This document shows, piece by piece, positions 9,487 through 18,503 of a DNA stretch of 64,000 bases. The notes beneath the pieces are model-generated. The model was given only the letters and a program-made list of their open reading frames with translations, was not told where the DNA came from and ran no database searches. Origin of the DNA: Planctomycetaceae bacterium (GTDB lineage: Bacteria > Planctomycetota > Planctomycetia > Pirellulales > Pirellulaceae); assembly GCA_020638975.1 (NCBI GenBank), contig JACKHN010000006.1, forward strand, positions 124,001-188,000, written 5' to 3'. The translations under genes and the position numbers were made by a program. Position 1 is the first letter of the stretch. Every line of letters begins with the position of its first letter.

Positions 9487-10449
9487 TCAGCCTTCGCGCG
9501 ATCCAGCAATCAATTCGGTAGCGCCCTGTTCGATCAGTTGACGGGCCGCTTCTTCTCCAACGGCGACGGCTGCGTTGGCATCACCCTCCGAACGAGCCGA
9601 CAATCGCGTTTTGCCATCAGCGCTCAGGACCACGGCATCGAGTTGCAGTTTGCCATGCTCAACACGTCCCCAGGCACCGACTGGTGCCAGACATCCACCT
9701 CGCAACGCAGACAGCAGAGTCCGCTCGGCCAAGACACACGCATGCGTGTCGGCATCATCAAGTGGCTTAATCGTTGCGATCGTTCGTTGGTCGTCGAGCC
9801 GCGTTTCAAGGCCCAACGCTCCTTGACCAACCGCAGGAAGCATCATCATCGGTGAGATGAGTTGTGTTATGCGATCAGCTAATCCAAGTCGCTTGAGCCC
9901 TGCTTCGGCCAGGATAATCGCGTCGTACTCACCATCATCGAGTTTCTGCAATCGCGTCTCGACATTGCCGCGAATATCGAGAACCCGTAAATCGGGTCGA
10001 GTGTGCAGAAGCTGAGATTGGCGGCGACGGCTGCCGGTACCGACGCGAGACTCAGGCGGAAGTTCGTTGAATGTGGCGGCTTGCTGGGAGATGAAGGCGT
10101 CGCGTGGGCTCTCACGCAGTGGTACGGCAGCCAGTCCAAGGCCATCGACTCGCTCCGTTGGCAAGTCTTTCAAGCTGTGGACCGCCAAATCAACGCGACC
10201 ATCGAGCAGCGCACGCTGGATTTCTTTCGTGAATAAACCTTGGCTGCTGCTTTGCGTAATGGGAGTCGTCGTACCGTCACCGCCTGTCTTGATAAAGACA
10301 AGTTCGACTCGGGCACCGATTTCGGATAATCGCGAGGCCACCCATTCCGCTTGCCAGCGCGCAAGCGCACTCGCTCGCGTGCCTAGGCGAATCGTCGTAT
10401 CAGTTGGAAGATTCGAGGCTGTCGGTCCGTTCGTCGGCACGTTTTCCAT
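9487..10449 (-). CDS. hemC: Hydroxymethylbilane synthase (porphobilinogen deaminase)
   Basis: Joins four porphobilinogen molecules into hydroxymethylbilane in tetrapyrrole biosynthesis; cytosolic. Diagnostic segments are LGTRASALARWQAE near the N terminus, VHSLKDLPTE with the catalytic Asp region, GTGSRRRQSQL, DIRGNVETRLQKL, and LRGGCLAPVGAW containing the dipyrromethane-cofactor Cys. ATG 10449 gives 320 residues, usual for HemC; an upstream in-frame start at 10554 would lie deep inside the neighbouring gene. The start overlaps the end of the DUF502 gene by 50 bp in a different frame, so the two are probably co-transcribed. No other heme gene is in the window. Confidence 0.96.
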   Translation of the reverse strand: MENVPTNGPTASNLPTDTTIRLGTRASALARWQAEWVASRLSEIGARVELVFIKTGGDGTTTPITQSSSQGLFTKEIQRALLDGRVDLAVHSLKDLPTERVDGLGLAAVPLRESPRDAFISQQAATFNELPPESRVGTGSRRRQSQLLHTRPDLRVLDIRGNVETRLQKLDDGEYDAIILAEAGLKRLGLADRITQLISPMMMLPAVGQGALGLETRLDDQRTIATIKPLDDADTHACVLAERTLLSALRGGCLAPVGAWGRVEHGKLQLDAVVLSADGKTRLSARSEGDANAAVAVGEEAARQLIEQGATELIAGSREG

Positions 10450-11344
10450 TTCCGCTCGACCCATTACCGCCACCGTGCTGGGCAATTGCCGCGGAGACGT
10501 GGTTACTAATTTTCTCGATTTCAGCACTTCTTTGCTGCTGTTTCGGCACGACAACGCCGCAGCTGACGATGAATTGGACCGCTTGGTCGACGGTGATATT
10601 CAAGTCGACGGCTTCACTCTTCATGATGGTTACGGTAAAGCCTGTGACCGGCATCGGCGAAGTTGGCATCAACACGCTGAGCACAGGTTCATTCGCAGCA
10701 GCGCGAATGTCAGCCATGCTTTCGCCAGTGACAAATCCGATCGACCAGATGCCCTTGCGAGGATACTCGATCGCGACGACGCGGTTGAATTCGATCTCAC
10801 GTTCGGTCAGTACGAAATCCGTGACCTGCTTTACCGAACCGTAGACGTTGCTGACCAGCGGGAGTCGCTGGATTAAATTCTCAGACCAGTTCACCAGCAT
10901 TCGCCCAACGCCAGCTGCGACGAACTTGCCGATCACGTACGAGACGAGCAAAAACACCGAAACGAACAGCGGCAAGACGATCCGACGCTGCAAATACTCC
11001 CCGCGAATGTATTCGTCAGTATGGTAGCCAACCCATTTGCCATCCGCTTGCCTTACGTAGACTCGATGGCTGTGCTCGTCCGTAATCGTCAGCTCACCGT
11101 CGACGACGGCCTTCTCACCGCTTGGCTCCTTGTTGACGGGCAAACGCGTGTAGACCGCGATTAAGTCACTGGTCAAGCTTTCGACCGGTCGCAACACCGA
11201 AGTCTCGACAACGGACCAGGCCCAAATGAACAGCGCGATCGTCAGCAAGGGCGGCATCAAGATGGCCAGCCCGCGCAGTACCGCACGACGGAACGGTCGA
11301 TGCGGCTTTAACTTTACTTCCGGGCTGTCCTGAGAAGTGTCCAT
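10400..11344 (-). CDS. DUF502 family membrane protein
   Basis: Conserved integral membrane protein of unknown function. Two hydrophobic segments (LAILMPPLLTIALFIWAWSV near residue 30 and ILPLFVSVFLLVSYVIGKFVAAG around 130) flank a roughly 80-residue loop; the C-terminal half contains the family core (IPLVSNVYGSVKQV-like RLPLVSNVYGSVKQVTDF, FVTGE, VLMPTSPMPVTGF). 314 residues, somewhat longer than usual because of the N-terminal loop and a Gly/Ser-rich tail. Lies just upstream of and overlapping hemC. Confidence 0.88.
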   Translation of the reverse strand: MDTSQDSPEVKLKPHRPFRRAVLRGLAILMPPLLTIALFIWAWSVVETSVLRPVESLTSDLIAVYTRLPVNKEPSGEKAVVDGELTITDEHSHRVYVRQADGKWVGYHTDEYIRGEYLQRRIVLPLFVSVFLLVSYVIGKFVAAGVGRMLVNWSENLIQRLPLVSNVYGSVKQVTDFVLTEREIEFNRVVAIEYPRKGIWSIGFVTGESMADIRAAANEPVLSVLMPTSPMPVTGFTVTIMKSEAVDLNITVDQAVQFIVSCGVVVPKQQQRSAEIEKISNHVSAAIAQHGGGNGSSGNGKRADERTDSLESSN

Positions 11345-11424
11345 TCAGAATCCGAGACGATTTCCACTGACTACGAATCCCCCAATGCCATTGTTGGGTC
11401 TTGGGGCTTACGCGGGAAGGCCGT

Positions 11425-12267
11425 TCAACTGTCAAATCCGATGCCACGCGCGACAACTGCGACTTCGACGCTCGCGGCTCCGGCTCGCCGCAGGATCTTC
11501 GCGATTTCGTTGGCTGTCGCTCCCGTCGTCATTACATCGTCAATCACGAGCACTTTGGCACCACTAATAACGTAGCCCGTAGAAACACGATAGGCACCAC
11601 GCACGTTCGCCCGCCGCTCGTGAGGCAGTAAAGTACCTTGTTTACTAGTGTTACGTCGACATCGAAGCAGCCGACCCGAGCCCCGAACACCAATTTTCGC
11701 CGCCACCGCCTCAAGGAGGATCTCCGCACAGTTCACATCTCGCTTCAACCGACGCGTCCAGTGTGTGGGCACCGCGACGACATGCGTCGGGGCGACCGCG
11801 AGCTTGTTCGATAGATGTTCGCCGAGTAAACACCCCATCGCTAGAGTTAGCGGTTCCCCCGTCGCCTGTTTCATTTGAAGAACCGCCTCTCGGAGCACGC
11901 CACCATAGACGCCGATGGCGTAAGTGCGGTCAAATCGGACCCGCTTACCCCGACAGTTTGGGCAGTCATCTGCGTCATCTGCGATCCCTTTGGGAAGAGG
12001 ACGGGCGCATTTCTTACAAACAGGAAAACCGGTCCCCTTCAGATCACAGATACATCGATTGCAGAGATTAATCCCAACGATCCCATCATCCGGTTCGCTC
12101 GGGATCGCACACAGGGCGCAAATTGGCGGAAACAGTAAGTTCGCAGCACGACCGCAGATGGTCTGCATGACAGACACACGTCGCCGTGAACCTTGAGCCT
12201 GCACTGGGCGTCGAGACGGAGTGGGAACTCGTACGTCGCGATTGGCGACCGATTTCTCATGATCCAT
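11425..12267 (-). CDS. comF: ComF family phosphoribosyltransferase-like protein
   Basis: ComF-family protein, linked in other bacteria to DNA uptake. Two cysteine clusters (CALCAI, CNRCIC, CKKC, CPNC) form a zinc-binding N-terminal region. The C-terminal half is a type I PRTase fold with the PRPP loop VLVIDDVMTTGATANE. I chose ATG 12267 because CCGGAG lies 8 bases upstream; ATG 12165 would give a 246-residue protein closer to the usual ComF length. A 135-bp mobile repeat ends 25 bp upstream of the chosen start, so the native promoter may be separated from the gene. Frames extending into the repeat are spurious. Confidence 0.88.
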   Translation of the reverse strand: MDHEKSVANRDVRVPTPSRRPVQAQGSRRRVSVMQTICGRAANLLFPPICALCAIPSEPDDGIVGINLCNRCICDLKGTGFPVCKKCARPLPKGIADDADDCPNCRGKRVRFDRTYAIGVYGGVLREAVLQMKQATGEPLTLAMGCLLGEHLSNKLAVAPTHVVAVPTHWTRRLKRDVNCAEILLEAVAAKIGVRGSGRLLRCRRNTSKQGTLLPHERRANVRGAYRVSTGYVISGAKVLVIDDVMTTGATANEIAKILRRAGAASVEVAVVARGIGFDS

Positions 12268-12292
12268 CGAGATAACTCCGGATGCAGGGGGC

Positions 12293-12427
12293 CAGGGCTG
12301 TTCATTTGTTGAAGTTGCACAAGATGTACGACGGGCCTCCGAGCCCGTCGAAAAACGACTTAGATTCATCGACGGGCTCGGAGGCCCGTCGTACAAACCT
12401 CTCAGTTTGAAAAACTGAAAAGCCCTG
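12293..12427 (-). mobile_element. 135-bp palindromic MITE, copy 2
   Basis: Inverted relative to copy 1 and again exactly 135 bp, with ends CAGGGCTGTTCATTTG and CTGAAAAGCCCTG. The flanking 10-mers TGCAGGGGGC (12283-12292) and TGCAGGGAGC (12428-12437) match at 9/10. It fills the space between the divergent comF and aminotransferase genes. Confidence 0.88.
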
Positions 12428-12528
12428 TGCAGGGAGCTTTCTCACTTGGTCTCAATGGCGTAACACCTGTACAATTCGGCAGTCGCCCCACCCATCCTAC
12501 CAAATTGATCCCCAGGGAGTATGTTCTG

Positions 12529-13800
12529 TTGCCCGACCCAATTGCGATATCACCGTACCTTCCCAGTCGCCGCGCAACGCTAGCAGAAGGTCAGCCAATT
12601 AGCGAGCTAATGGCTCGGGCCTTAGATAACCCCGGCCTAATTTCTTTGGCGGCGGGCTTTGTCGATGGACAGACTCTTCCCGTCGAGATTGTTCGCGAAG
12701 TTACCTCCGACTTACTTGGCAACGACAGCGAAGCTCGTGCGATGTTGCAGTACGGCGCAACGCCAGGCTTGCCCGCACTTCGCCGCTCGATCCTTGAGCA
12801 ATGCACAGCGTCGAACAACTCCCAGGAGACGCACGACCGCGTCGTTATCACAGCGGGTAGCAATCAATTACTGCACCTTGTTGCCGAGAGTCTGCTCGAT
12901 CCGGGAGACATCGTACTGTGTGCGGCACCGACATACCTTGTGTTTCTCGGCACCGTCGCGAATCTTGGAGCACGGACCTGGAGCGTCGCGACAGACGATG
13001 AGGGGATCATTCCCGAGGCGTTGGAAGCGAGTCTGCATCACCTGGTAGAAATGGGCGACTTGCCGCGTGTCAAGGCAATTTATCTTGTGCCGTATTTTGA
13101 CAATCCGTCGGGAATCATGATGCCTGCGGAGCGAGTTCAGCGCATCGTGGAGATCGCAAAACGGTGGTCGCATCGCACTCGCATCCATGTGATCGCCGAC
13201 GAAGCTTATCGCGAGTTGCGATACAGTGGCGAAGACGTCCCGAGTGCCAGTGAATTTGACGACGACGGGGAAACCGTCATTGTCGCTGGGACTTTCTCAA
13301 AATCATTCTCACCGGGCGTTCGTATCGGATGGGGAATATTGCCAGAGCATCTTGTCGGTCCCGTGTGCGCTCAAAAAGGCAACATCGACTTCGGCTCGCC
13401 GAATCTAAATCAGCATCTCATGGCCGAAGTCCTACGGCGAGGATTGTTTGCGCAGCATGTTGAGACGCTGCGGGCCAACTACAGCCGGAAACTCGACGCC
13501 ATGTTAGCGGCAGCGGACGAGCATCTTGCGTCATTGGATGGGGTTAGCTGGTTAAGACCAACTGGCGGCCTTTATGTTTGGGCAAAGGTGCCGCCGACAA
13601 TAGATACCGGACCAGCAGGTGAGTTGTTCGACCGCTCGATCGAAGAGGGGATGCTCTATGTTCCCGGGCAGTATTGTTATCCAAGTGAAGGGCAACCGGT
13701 CGCGAAGAACACGATGCGATTGAGCTTCGGAGTGCAATCGTGTGAAAGGATTCGAGAAGGAATCGCCTCGTTGGCGCGAGCCATTCGCGCGGTCGCTTAG
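12529..13800 (+). CDS. PLP-dependent aminotransferase, class I/II fold
   Basis: Fold-type I aminotransferase resembling the 2-aminoadipate/aromatic (LysN/MocR-domain-like) group. Seen are ISLAAGFVDGQTLP near the N terminus, VITAGSNQLLHLVAESL, PYFDNPSG, VIADEAYRELRY with the PLP-contacting Asp, and GTFSKSFSPGVRIGWG, in which the Lys of SKS should bind PLP. The C-terminal LSFGVQS carries the substrate-carboxylate region. The start is uncertain: the frame opens at GTG 12427, which spans the edge of a mobile repeat, so I prefer TTG 12529 with GGGAG about 9 bases upstream (TTG 12505 is another option). Substrate unknown. Confidence 0.88.
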   Translation: MPDPIAISPYLPSRRATLAEGQPISELMARALDNPGLISLAAGFVDGQTLPVEIVREVTSDLLGNDSEARAMLQYGATPGLPALRRSILEQCTASNNSQETHDRVVITAGSNQLLHLVAESLLDPGDIVLCAAPTYLVFLGTVANLGARTWSVATDDEGIIPEALEASLHHLVEMGDLPRVKAIYLVPYFDNPSGIMMPAERVQRIVEIAKRWSHRTRIHVIADEAYRELRYSGEDVPSASEFDDDGETVIVAGTFSKSFSPGVRIGWGILPEHLVGPVCAQKGNIDFGSPNLNQHLMAEVLRRGLFAQHVETLRANYSRKLDAMLAAADEHLASLDGVSWLRPTGGLYVWAKVPPTIDTGPAGELFDRSIEEGMLYVPGQYCYPSEGQPVAKNTMRLSFGVQSCERIREGIASLARAIRAVA

Positions 13801-13838
13801 ACAGTTTTTCAAACACGACGGACGGGAATGGAGTTCCA

Positions 13839-14975
13839 ATGTCGACATTCGATCGGTACTTATTGCGACTCTTTGTGAAGGTGTTACTCGCCTGCTTTGT
13901 GAGCATGGTGGGGCTGTACATCGTCATCGACGCCTTCGGCAATCTCGATGAGTTCCTCGGATACGGTCGTGTGCAAGGCAGCGTACTTGCGGTAATCGCC
14001 GACTACTATTCCGCGAGGATTCCATGGTTCTTTGATCATGCGAGTGGTTTGCTGGCGCTGGTCGCGGGCATGTTTGCGATAACATGGCTACAGAAAACGA
14101 ATGAACTAACGGCCCTGATGGCGGCGGGCGTTACCACGAAGAGAATCATACGTCCGTTGGTTGCTGCCGCCATCGTCGTCAGCATCATCGCCGCCGCGAA
14201 TCGGGAGTTCGTAATTCCCGAAGTGCGTGACAAGCTTGTCCGTAACGCGCAAGACTGGCTCGGCGATACGGCTCGTCCCGTCGATGCCGTGACGGACAAT
14301 CGAACAGACATCCTCATTGGGGGACGAGCTAGTTTCGCTGCCGACCAACGAATTCAAGAGCCGACATTCACCTTGCATCGACCGATCGGTGAATTTGGGC
14401 GAAAGCTAATCGCTGAAGACGCGTTCTATCACGAGCCGACTGCTGAACGCCCAGGTGGCTATTTGTTGGAAGGCGTTTCTTATCCTGACGAGCATGCGGA
14501 GTTTCCTTCCGCGAGTTTAGATGGGGAGCCCGTGATCCTCAGTTCATCAGACAATGAGTGGCTTTCCGAAGATCAGTTATTCGTGGTGAGTGACGTTACG
14601 TTCTCTGACCTCGCATGCGGTCCGCAGTATCGCACCTTTGCATCGACCGGCGAACTCGTGACGGGACTTAGCAATCCCAGTCTTGACTTTGGGCTTGGCA
14701 CTCGCGTGTCGATGCATGCTCGATTTGTCCAACCGTTTCTTGACGTTACCCTATTCGTCCTCGGTCTCCCCCTGGTGCTTTCTCGGCAGAACCGCAGTGT
14801 CTTCGTGGCAGCCGGATTGGGGATCGGCATTGTGATCGCCTACTTCTTGGTGACGATCGTGTGCCAAGCTCTTGGAGCGAGCGGTTTGCTCATGTCTCCC
14901 GCCCTCGCTGCCTGGGCTCCGCTGATGATTCTCGCACCAACCGCCGCAGCGCTCTCGCAGCCGATCTGGGAGTAG
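13839..14975 (+). CDS. LptF/LptG (YjgP/YjgQ) family permease
   Basis: Predicted inner-membrane subunit of the LPS export ABC transporter (LptB2FG). Typical N terminus (FDRYLLRLFVKVLLACF), three N-terminal and three C-terminal hydrophobic segments, and a large periplasmic domain at about residues 105-280 containing the family-type DNRTDILIGGRASF stretch. 378 residues is normal. ATG 13839 has GGAG 7-8 bases upstream. It follows the aminotransferase by 38 bp and may be co-transcribed. Whether it is LptF or LptG cannot be decided; no second lpt gene is in the window. Confidence 0.9.
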   Translation: MSTFDRYLLRLFVKVLLACFVSMVGLYIVIDAFGNLDEFLGYGRVQGSVLAVIADYYSARIPWFFDHASGLLALVAGMFAITWLQKTNELTALMAAGVTTKRIIRPLVAAAIVVSIIAAANREFVIPEVRDKLVRNAQDWLGDTARPVDAVTDNRTDILIGGRASFAADQRIQEPTFTLHRPIGEFGRKLIAEDAFYHEPTAERPGGYLLEGVSYPDEHAEFPSASLDGEPVILSSSDNEWLSEDQLFVVSDVTFSDLACGPQYRTFASTGELVTGLSNPSLDFGLGTRVSMHARFVQPFLDVTLFVLGLPLVLSRQNRSVFVAAGLGIGIVIAYFLVTIVCQALGASGLLMSPALAAWAPLMILAPTAAALSQPIWE

Positions 14976-15007
14976 ACACAAGGCTAGAATTCGGCGTCGC
15001 AACCAAC

Positions 15008-15142
15008 CAGGGCGATTCATTTGTTGAAGTTGCACAAGATGTACGACGGGCCTCCGAGCCCGTCGAATAACGACTTAGATTCATCGACGGGCTCGGAGGC
15101 CCGTCGTACAGACCTCTCAGCTTGAAAAACTGAAAGGCCCTA
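15008..15142 (-). mobile_element. 135-bp palindromic MITE, copy 3
   Basis: Same orientation as copy 2; exactly 135 bp, ends CAGGGCGATTCATTTG and CTGAAAGGCCCTA. Flanked by CGCAACCAAC (14998-15007) and CGCTACCAAC (15143-15152), 9/10 identical. Lies 32 bp after the LptF/G stop and 124 bp before the TIM-barrel gene. Confidence 0.88.
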
Positions 15143-15266
15143 CGCTACCAACGATGACACTTGCGATGCTTCTCTCGGCAGGGGACAATATCCGTCCTGT
15201 CACGCTGCACGTCTGCGAATCAGTTGTGCTCCAGTTTCTCCTACTCGTAAATCGGAATGTCCTGTC

Positions 15267-16178
15267 ATGCATCGATCTTTCGACCGCCGACGTTTCTTGC
15301 AAACTTGCTCCGTCACCTCCGCAGCCGTTGCGTCTGGATTGGCCACTGGCATAGCTCATGCCGCAGAGCCAATCGTGCGAAACGGAGAGCCAAAATTCAA
15401 GTTCAGCCTTGCCGCCTACAGCTATCGCAAGCTGCTACAAGGCAAGACCGCCGAGTTGACCGTGGCGGATTTCATCGACGATTGTGCAAAGATGCAACTC
15501 GAAGGGACCGAGCTGACTTCCTATTACTTCCCCGAGCCGGTGACGCCCGAGTACTTGCGGCAACTGAAGCACCAATGTTTCCGGCTGGGACTTGGGGTCT
15601 CGGGAACAGCGGTTGGCAACGACTTCGGCATTCCGCCTGGTGAGAAGCGTGATGAGCAGATCGCGCACCTGAAACACTGGATTGACAATGCAGAGATCTT
15701 AGGGGCACCCGTGATTCGTGTGTTCGCCGGCAAAGTTGCCAAAGACACAACGCCCGAGCAATCGCACAAGCTGATGGTCGAAGGCTTGCAGGAGTGCTGT
15801 GACTACGCAGGACAACACGGCGTTCACTTGGCGCTCGAAAACCACGGTGGCCCGACGGCAACAGCGGAAGGATTGCTGGCACTCGTAAACGACGTGCAGA
15901 GCCCTTGGTTCGGCGTGAATCTCGATACGGGCAACTTCCACACCGAAGATCCTTACGGGGATCTCGCCAAGGTAGCACCTTTCGCCGTCAACGTTCAGGT
16001 TAAAGTCGTTATCATCGGTCCGGATGGCAAGAAGGAACCCGCGGACTTCAAACGAATCGCGGATATCCTTCGCGACGTGAACTATCGTGGTTACGTCGTG
16101 CTCGAATTCGAAGAGGACGAGAATCCGCGAGAAGCATGTCCGTCGTTCGTCGCGCAATTGCGTGAAGCGTTCGCCTGA
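15267..16178 (+). CDS. Tat-exported sugar phosphate isomerase/epimerase-like TIM-barrel protein
   Basis: AP-endonuclease-2/xylose isomerase-like TIM-barrel protein. The N terminus is a twin-arginine signal (DRRRFLQT followed by a hydrophobic stretch ending GIAHAAEP), so export by Tat in a folded state is predicted. Metal-ligand type segments include VIRVFAGK, LALENHGG, GVNLDTGNFHTEDP, VQVKVV and VVLEFEEDENP. 303 residues including the signal. Such proteins are very common in Planctomycetota and are mostly uncharacterised; an isomerase or epimerase role is assumed from the fold only. Apparently monocistronic. Confidence 0.88.
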   Translation: MHRSFDRRRFLQTCSVTSAAVASGLATGIAHAAEPIVRNGEPKFKFSLAAYSYRKLLQGKTAELTVADFIDDCAKMQLEGTELTSYYFPEPVTPEYLRQLKHQCFRLGLGVSGTAVGNDFGIPPGEKRDEQIAHLKHWIDNAEILGAPVIRVFAGKVAKDTTPEQSHKLMVEGLQECCDYAGQHGVHLALENHGGPTATAEGLLALVNDVQSPWFGVNLDTGNFHTEDPYGDLAKVAPFAVNVQVKVVIIGPDGKKEPADFKRIADILRDVNYRGYVVLEFEEDENPREACPSFVAQLREAFA

Positions 16179-16209
16179 GAGTAATCGCATCCAGCTTAAT
16201 GCAGACTGT

Positions 16210-16250
16210 TCGAAAAAGCGAAGGCCCGGCTCCTGTTAAGGAACCGGGCC
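16210..16250 (-). terminator. Rho-independent terminator (minus strand)
   Basis: Strong GC hairpin 16223-16250 (arms GGCCCGGTTCC / GGAGCCGGGCC, 6-base loop), followed on the minus strand by TTCGCTTTTT. It would end minus-strand transcripts coming from the carbamoyltransferase side. In the plus direction no U-run follows, so it is a weaker stop for the TIM-barrel gene. Confidence 0.75.
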
Positions 16251-16320
16251 TCGATTAACTCGCATTTGATCGGAGATCTCAGCGAGCCGGTGGCCTGCCT
16301 TTCGCAGTCCGCCGACCTTG

Positions 16321-16362
16321 TCAGGCGTTGCCACCTCGCTGGCTAGTACAGAACAATATCAC
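16321..16362 (-). other. 13-codon ORF with unusually strong Shine-Dalgarno
   Basis: On the minus strand TAGGAAGGAGGTGACC (16380-16365) is an almost complete anti-16S complement, followed at ideal spacing by GTG 16362 and a 13-codon frame ending TGA 16321. Just after it, the +1 frame stays open for 28 codons and ends at TAA 16236 inside the terminator hairpin; the junction reads GCC TGA C. This could be a leader peptide, a tiny protein, or a frameshifted 41-residue product. No similarity recognised. It lies about 180 bp downstream of the carbamoyltransferase stop; a small GTCGCACT/AGTGCGAC hairpin sits between them at 16447-16467. Confidence 0.35.
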
Positions 16363-16540
16363 TAGGTCACCTCCTTCCTACTGGGTTGTGTCCCCGTTTA
16401 GGTCGCGGAGCCAAAGAAGGCGACGGTCTCACGGGCTTGTTGTTCAGTCGCACTGCGTTAGTGCGACCCAGTAACTGTACCTGTATCATTCTCAAAGCCG
16501 GCCAGAAAATCAAGAGAGTTTTTTTCTCAGCTGTCGCAAG

Positions 16541-18379
16541 TCAATCCAGCTGGAATTCAGCCAAATAGTCCTGAATCTCATGCTGTTTCGCGTTGGGCTG
16601 CTCTTCTTTCAAGAGGACGAACCGCTCCAACACCAGGGCGTCCATGTTCGTCGCCATGAAGCATCGAAAGGCATGCTCCGGCGTGCAGACGATCGGTTCT
16701 CCGCGGACGTTGAAGCTGGTATTGATGATCACAGGCGAGCCTGTCTGTTGTTCAAAGCTCTTGATCAGTTTGTAGTAGCGACCGTGTCGTCCCGCGTCGA
16801 CGGTCTGGACTCGTGCGCTGTAATCAACGTGTGTGATTGCGGGGACCTCTGACCGGATGGACTTGAGCTTATCAACACCCTTGAGTTGTTGCTCGTTCTC
16901 ACTGAGCGTCGTTCGTCGCTCATCTCGTACGGGCGCGACCAGCAGCATGTAAGGGCTCGGTTCGTTTTCCCGCATCTCGAACAAGTCGTGAACCCGTTCC
17001 TGTAACACTGACGGCGCAAACGGACGAAACGACTCGCGGAACTTGATTTTGAGATTCATCACGGACTGCATCTTGGTGCTGCGTGCATCACCCAGGATGC
17101 TGCGGCCACCTAAGGCTCGCGGCCCAAACTCCATTCGCCCTTGCAGCCAGCCGATCACTTTATCTGAACCGATCAAGGCGGCGACGCGATCACACAAGGC
17201 GGCTTCGTCTTCCATAAAGTGATACTTTGCGCCAGCATCGTCGAGGAATTTCCTAATATCAGATTCGTCGCTAGCGGGACCAAGGTACGAACCTTGTTGC
17301 GAGTCCTCGGTGACGGCTTTGCGAGGTTTTTCCAACAGTTGATGCCAAATGAACATAGCGACGCCGAGCGCACCGCCGGCATCGCCCGCCGCCGGCTGGA
17401 TCCAGATCTGTTCAAATGGCCCTTCTCGCAAGATTCGTCCATTCGCCACGCAGTTGAGCGCCACGCCTCCTGCTAAGCAAAGATTCTTTGTTCCGATCGT
17501 CGCGTGTACATGACGAGCCATCCGGAGCATGATTTCTTCCATGACTTGTTGGATCGACGCGGCCATATCCATTTCGCGCTCGGTCAGCGGCGACTCAGGC
17601 TTGCGCGGAGGGCCGCCGAACAGCTTCTCAAACTTCGCCGACGTCATCGTCAGCCCTTGGCAGTAATTGAAGTACGACATGTCCATCCGGAACGAGCCGT
17701 CTTCCTTCAAGTCGAGCAGCCTCTCAAGGATCAAATCGACATACTTCGGCTGACCGTACGGAGCGAGTCCCATCAACTTGTACTCACCCGAGTTGACTCG
17801 AAACCCGCAAAAGTACGTAAACGCCGAGTAGAGCAAACCTGGCGAGTGCGGAAAGTGCAACTCGTGCGTTAGATGGATGCAGTTGCCTTGCCCGACGCCA
17901 TAGCTGGCGGTCGCCCATTCACCCACGCCATCGACCGTCAGGATCGCGGCTTCGTCAAAAGGCGAAGGAAAAAAAGCGCTCGCGGCATGCGATTCGTGAT
18001 GTTCGGTGAAGACGATTCGCTTGCGATAGGCACCTTGCAAGCCGCGTTTGATCTCACGCCGCAAGTGCAGCTTCTGCTTGAGCCACACGGGCACCGCGTG
18101 CAGAAACGAACTGAATCCGTGCGGGGCGTAAGCAAGGTAGGTCTCAAGTAGTCGTTCAAACTTGAGGAACGGTTTGTCGTAGAAGCCGACAAAGTCAAGA
18201 TCCTCGGCTCGCAGGCCCGCTTCCTTCAGGCAAAATTCGATCGCGTTGACCGGAAACTCAGGATCGTGCTTCTTTCTGGTAAAACGTTCTTCTTGAGCCG
18301 CAGCAACGATCTTGCCGTCCACGACGATGGCCGCCGCAGAATCATGATAAAAAGCTGAGATGCCAAGTATTGCGGTCAT
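16541..18379 (-). CDS. Carbamoyltransferase (NodU/TobZ/CmcH family)
   Basis: Transfers carbamoyl from carbamoyl phosphate to a hydroxyl group, via a carbamoyl-adenylate in the characterised TobZ. Complete 612-residue protein. The N-terminal Kae1-like domain begins ILGISAFYHDSAAAI and contains EERFTRKKHD and HHESHAASAFFPSPF (metal/ATP-binding His cluster). Further on are TVDGVGEWA, LCLAGGVALNCVANG and GRMEFGPRALGGRSILGD, and the C-terminal domain contains FNVRGEPIVC. No glycosyltransferase, NRPS/PKS or nodulation gene is adjacent, so the acceptor is unknown; in Planctomycetota it may modify surface sugars. Downstream on the same strand is the short strong-SD module and terminator. Confidence 0.93.
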   Translation of the reverse strand: MTAILGISAFYHDSAAAIVVDGKIVAAAQEERFTRKKHDPEFPVNAIEFCLKEAGLRAEDLDFVGFYDKPFLKFERLLETYLAYAPHGFSSFLHAVPVWLKQKLHLRREIKRGLQGAYRKRIVFTEHHESHAASAFFPSPFDEAAILTVDGVGEWATASYGVGQGNCIHLTHELHFPHSPGLLYSAFTYFCGFRVNSGEYKLMGLAPYGQPKYVDLILERLLDLKEDGSFRMDMSYFNYCQGLTMTSAKFEKLFGGPPRKPESPLTEREMDMAASIQQVMEEIMLRMARHVHATIGTKNLCLAGGVALNCVANGRILREGPFEQIWIQPAAGDAGGALGVAMFIWHQLLEKPRKAVTEDSQQGSYLGPASDESDIRKFLDDAGAKYHFMEDEAALCDRVAALIGSDKVIGWLQGRMEFGPRALGGRSILGDARSTKMQSVMNLKIKFRESFRPFAPSVLQERVHDLFEMRENEPSPYMLLVAPVRDERRTTLSENEQQLKGVDKLKSIRSEVPAITHVDYSARVQTVDAGRHGRYYKLIKSFEQQTGSPVIINTSFNVRGEPIVCTPEHAFRCFMATNMDALVLERFVLLKEEQPNAKQHEIQDYLAEFQLD

Positions 18380-18503
18380 AGAGTCGCCAGAGAGCTCAGT
18401 CCTTTAACGGCACACCAAGTGCTACTGCTGATTTCGTCTCTCTTGTTGGGTATGCATACGATAGCACGAATTGGGGCTTGAGGTGAAGGATTGATTCGAG
18501 TGT

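Noticed and set aside
12293..12400. Repeated ORF translations of the type NLSRxSTGSEARRTS at several places
   Set aside because: They are translations of the palindromic mobile repeat, not proteins; they occur in whichever frame happens to cross a copy.
12427..12528. GTG 12427 as the start of the aminotransferase
   Set aside because: It spans the last base of the mobile repeat and its target duplication, and the extra 34 residues have no family character.
16365..16380. GGTCACCTCCTTCCTA resembles the 3' end of 16S rRNA
   Set aside because: No rRNA sequence precedes it; it is the complement of a strong Shine-Dalgarno on the minus strand.
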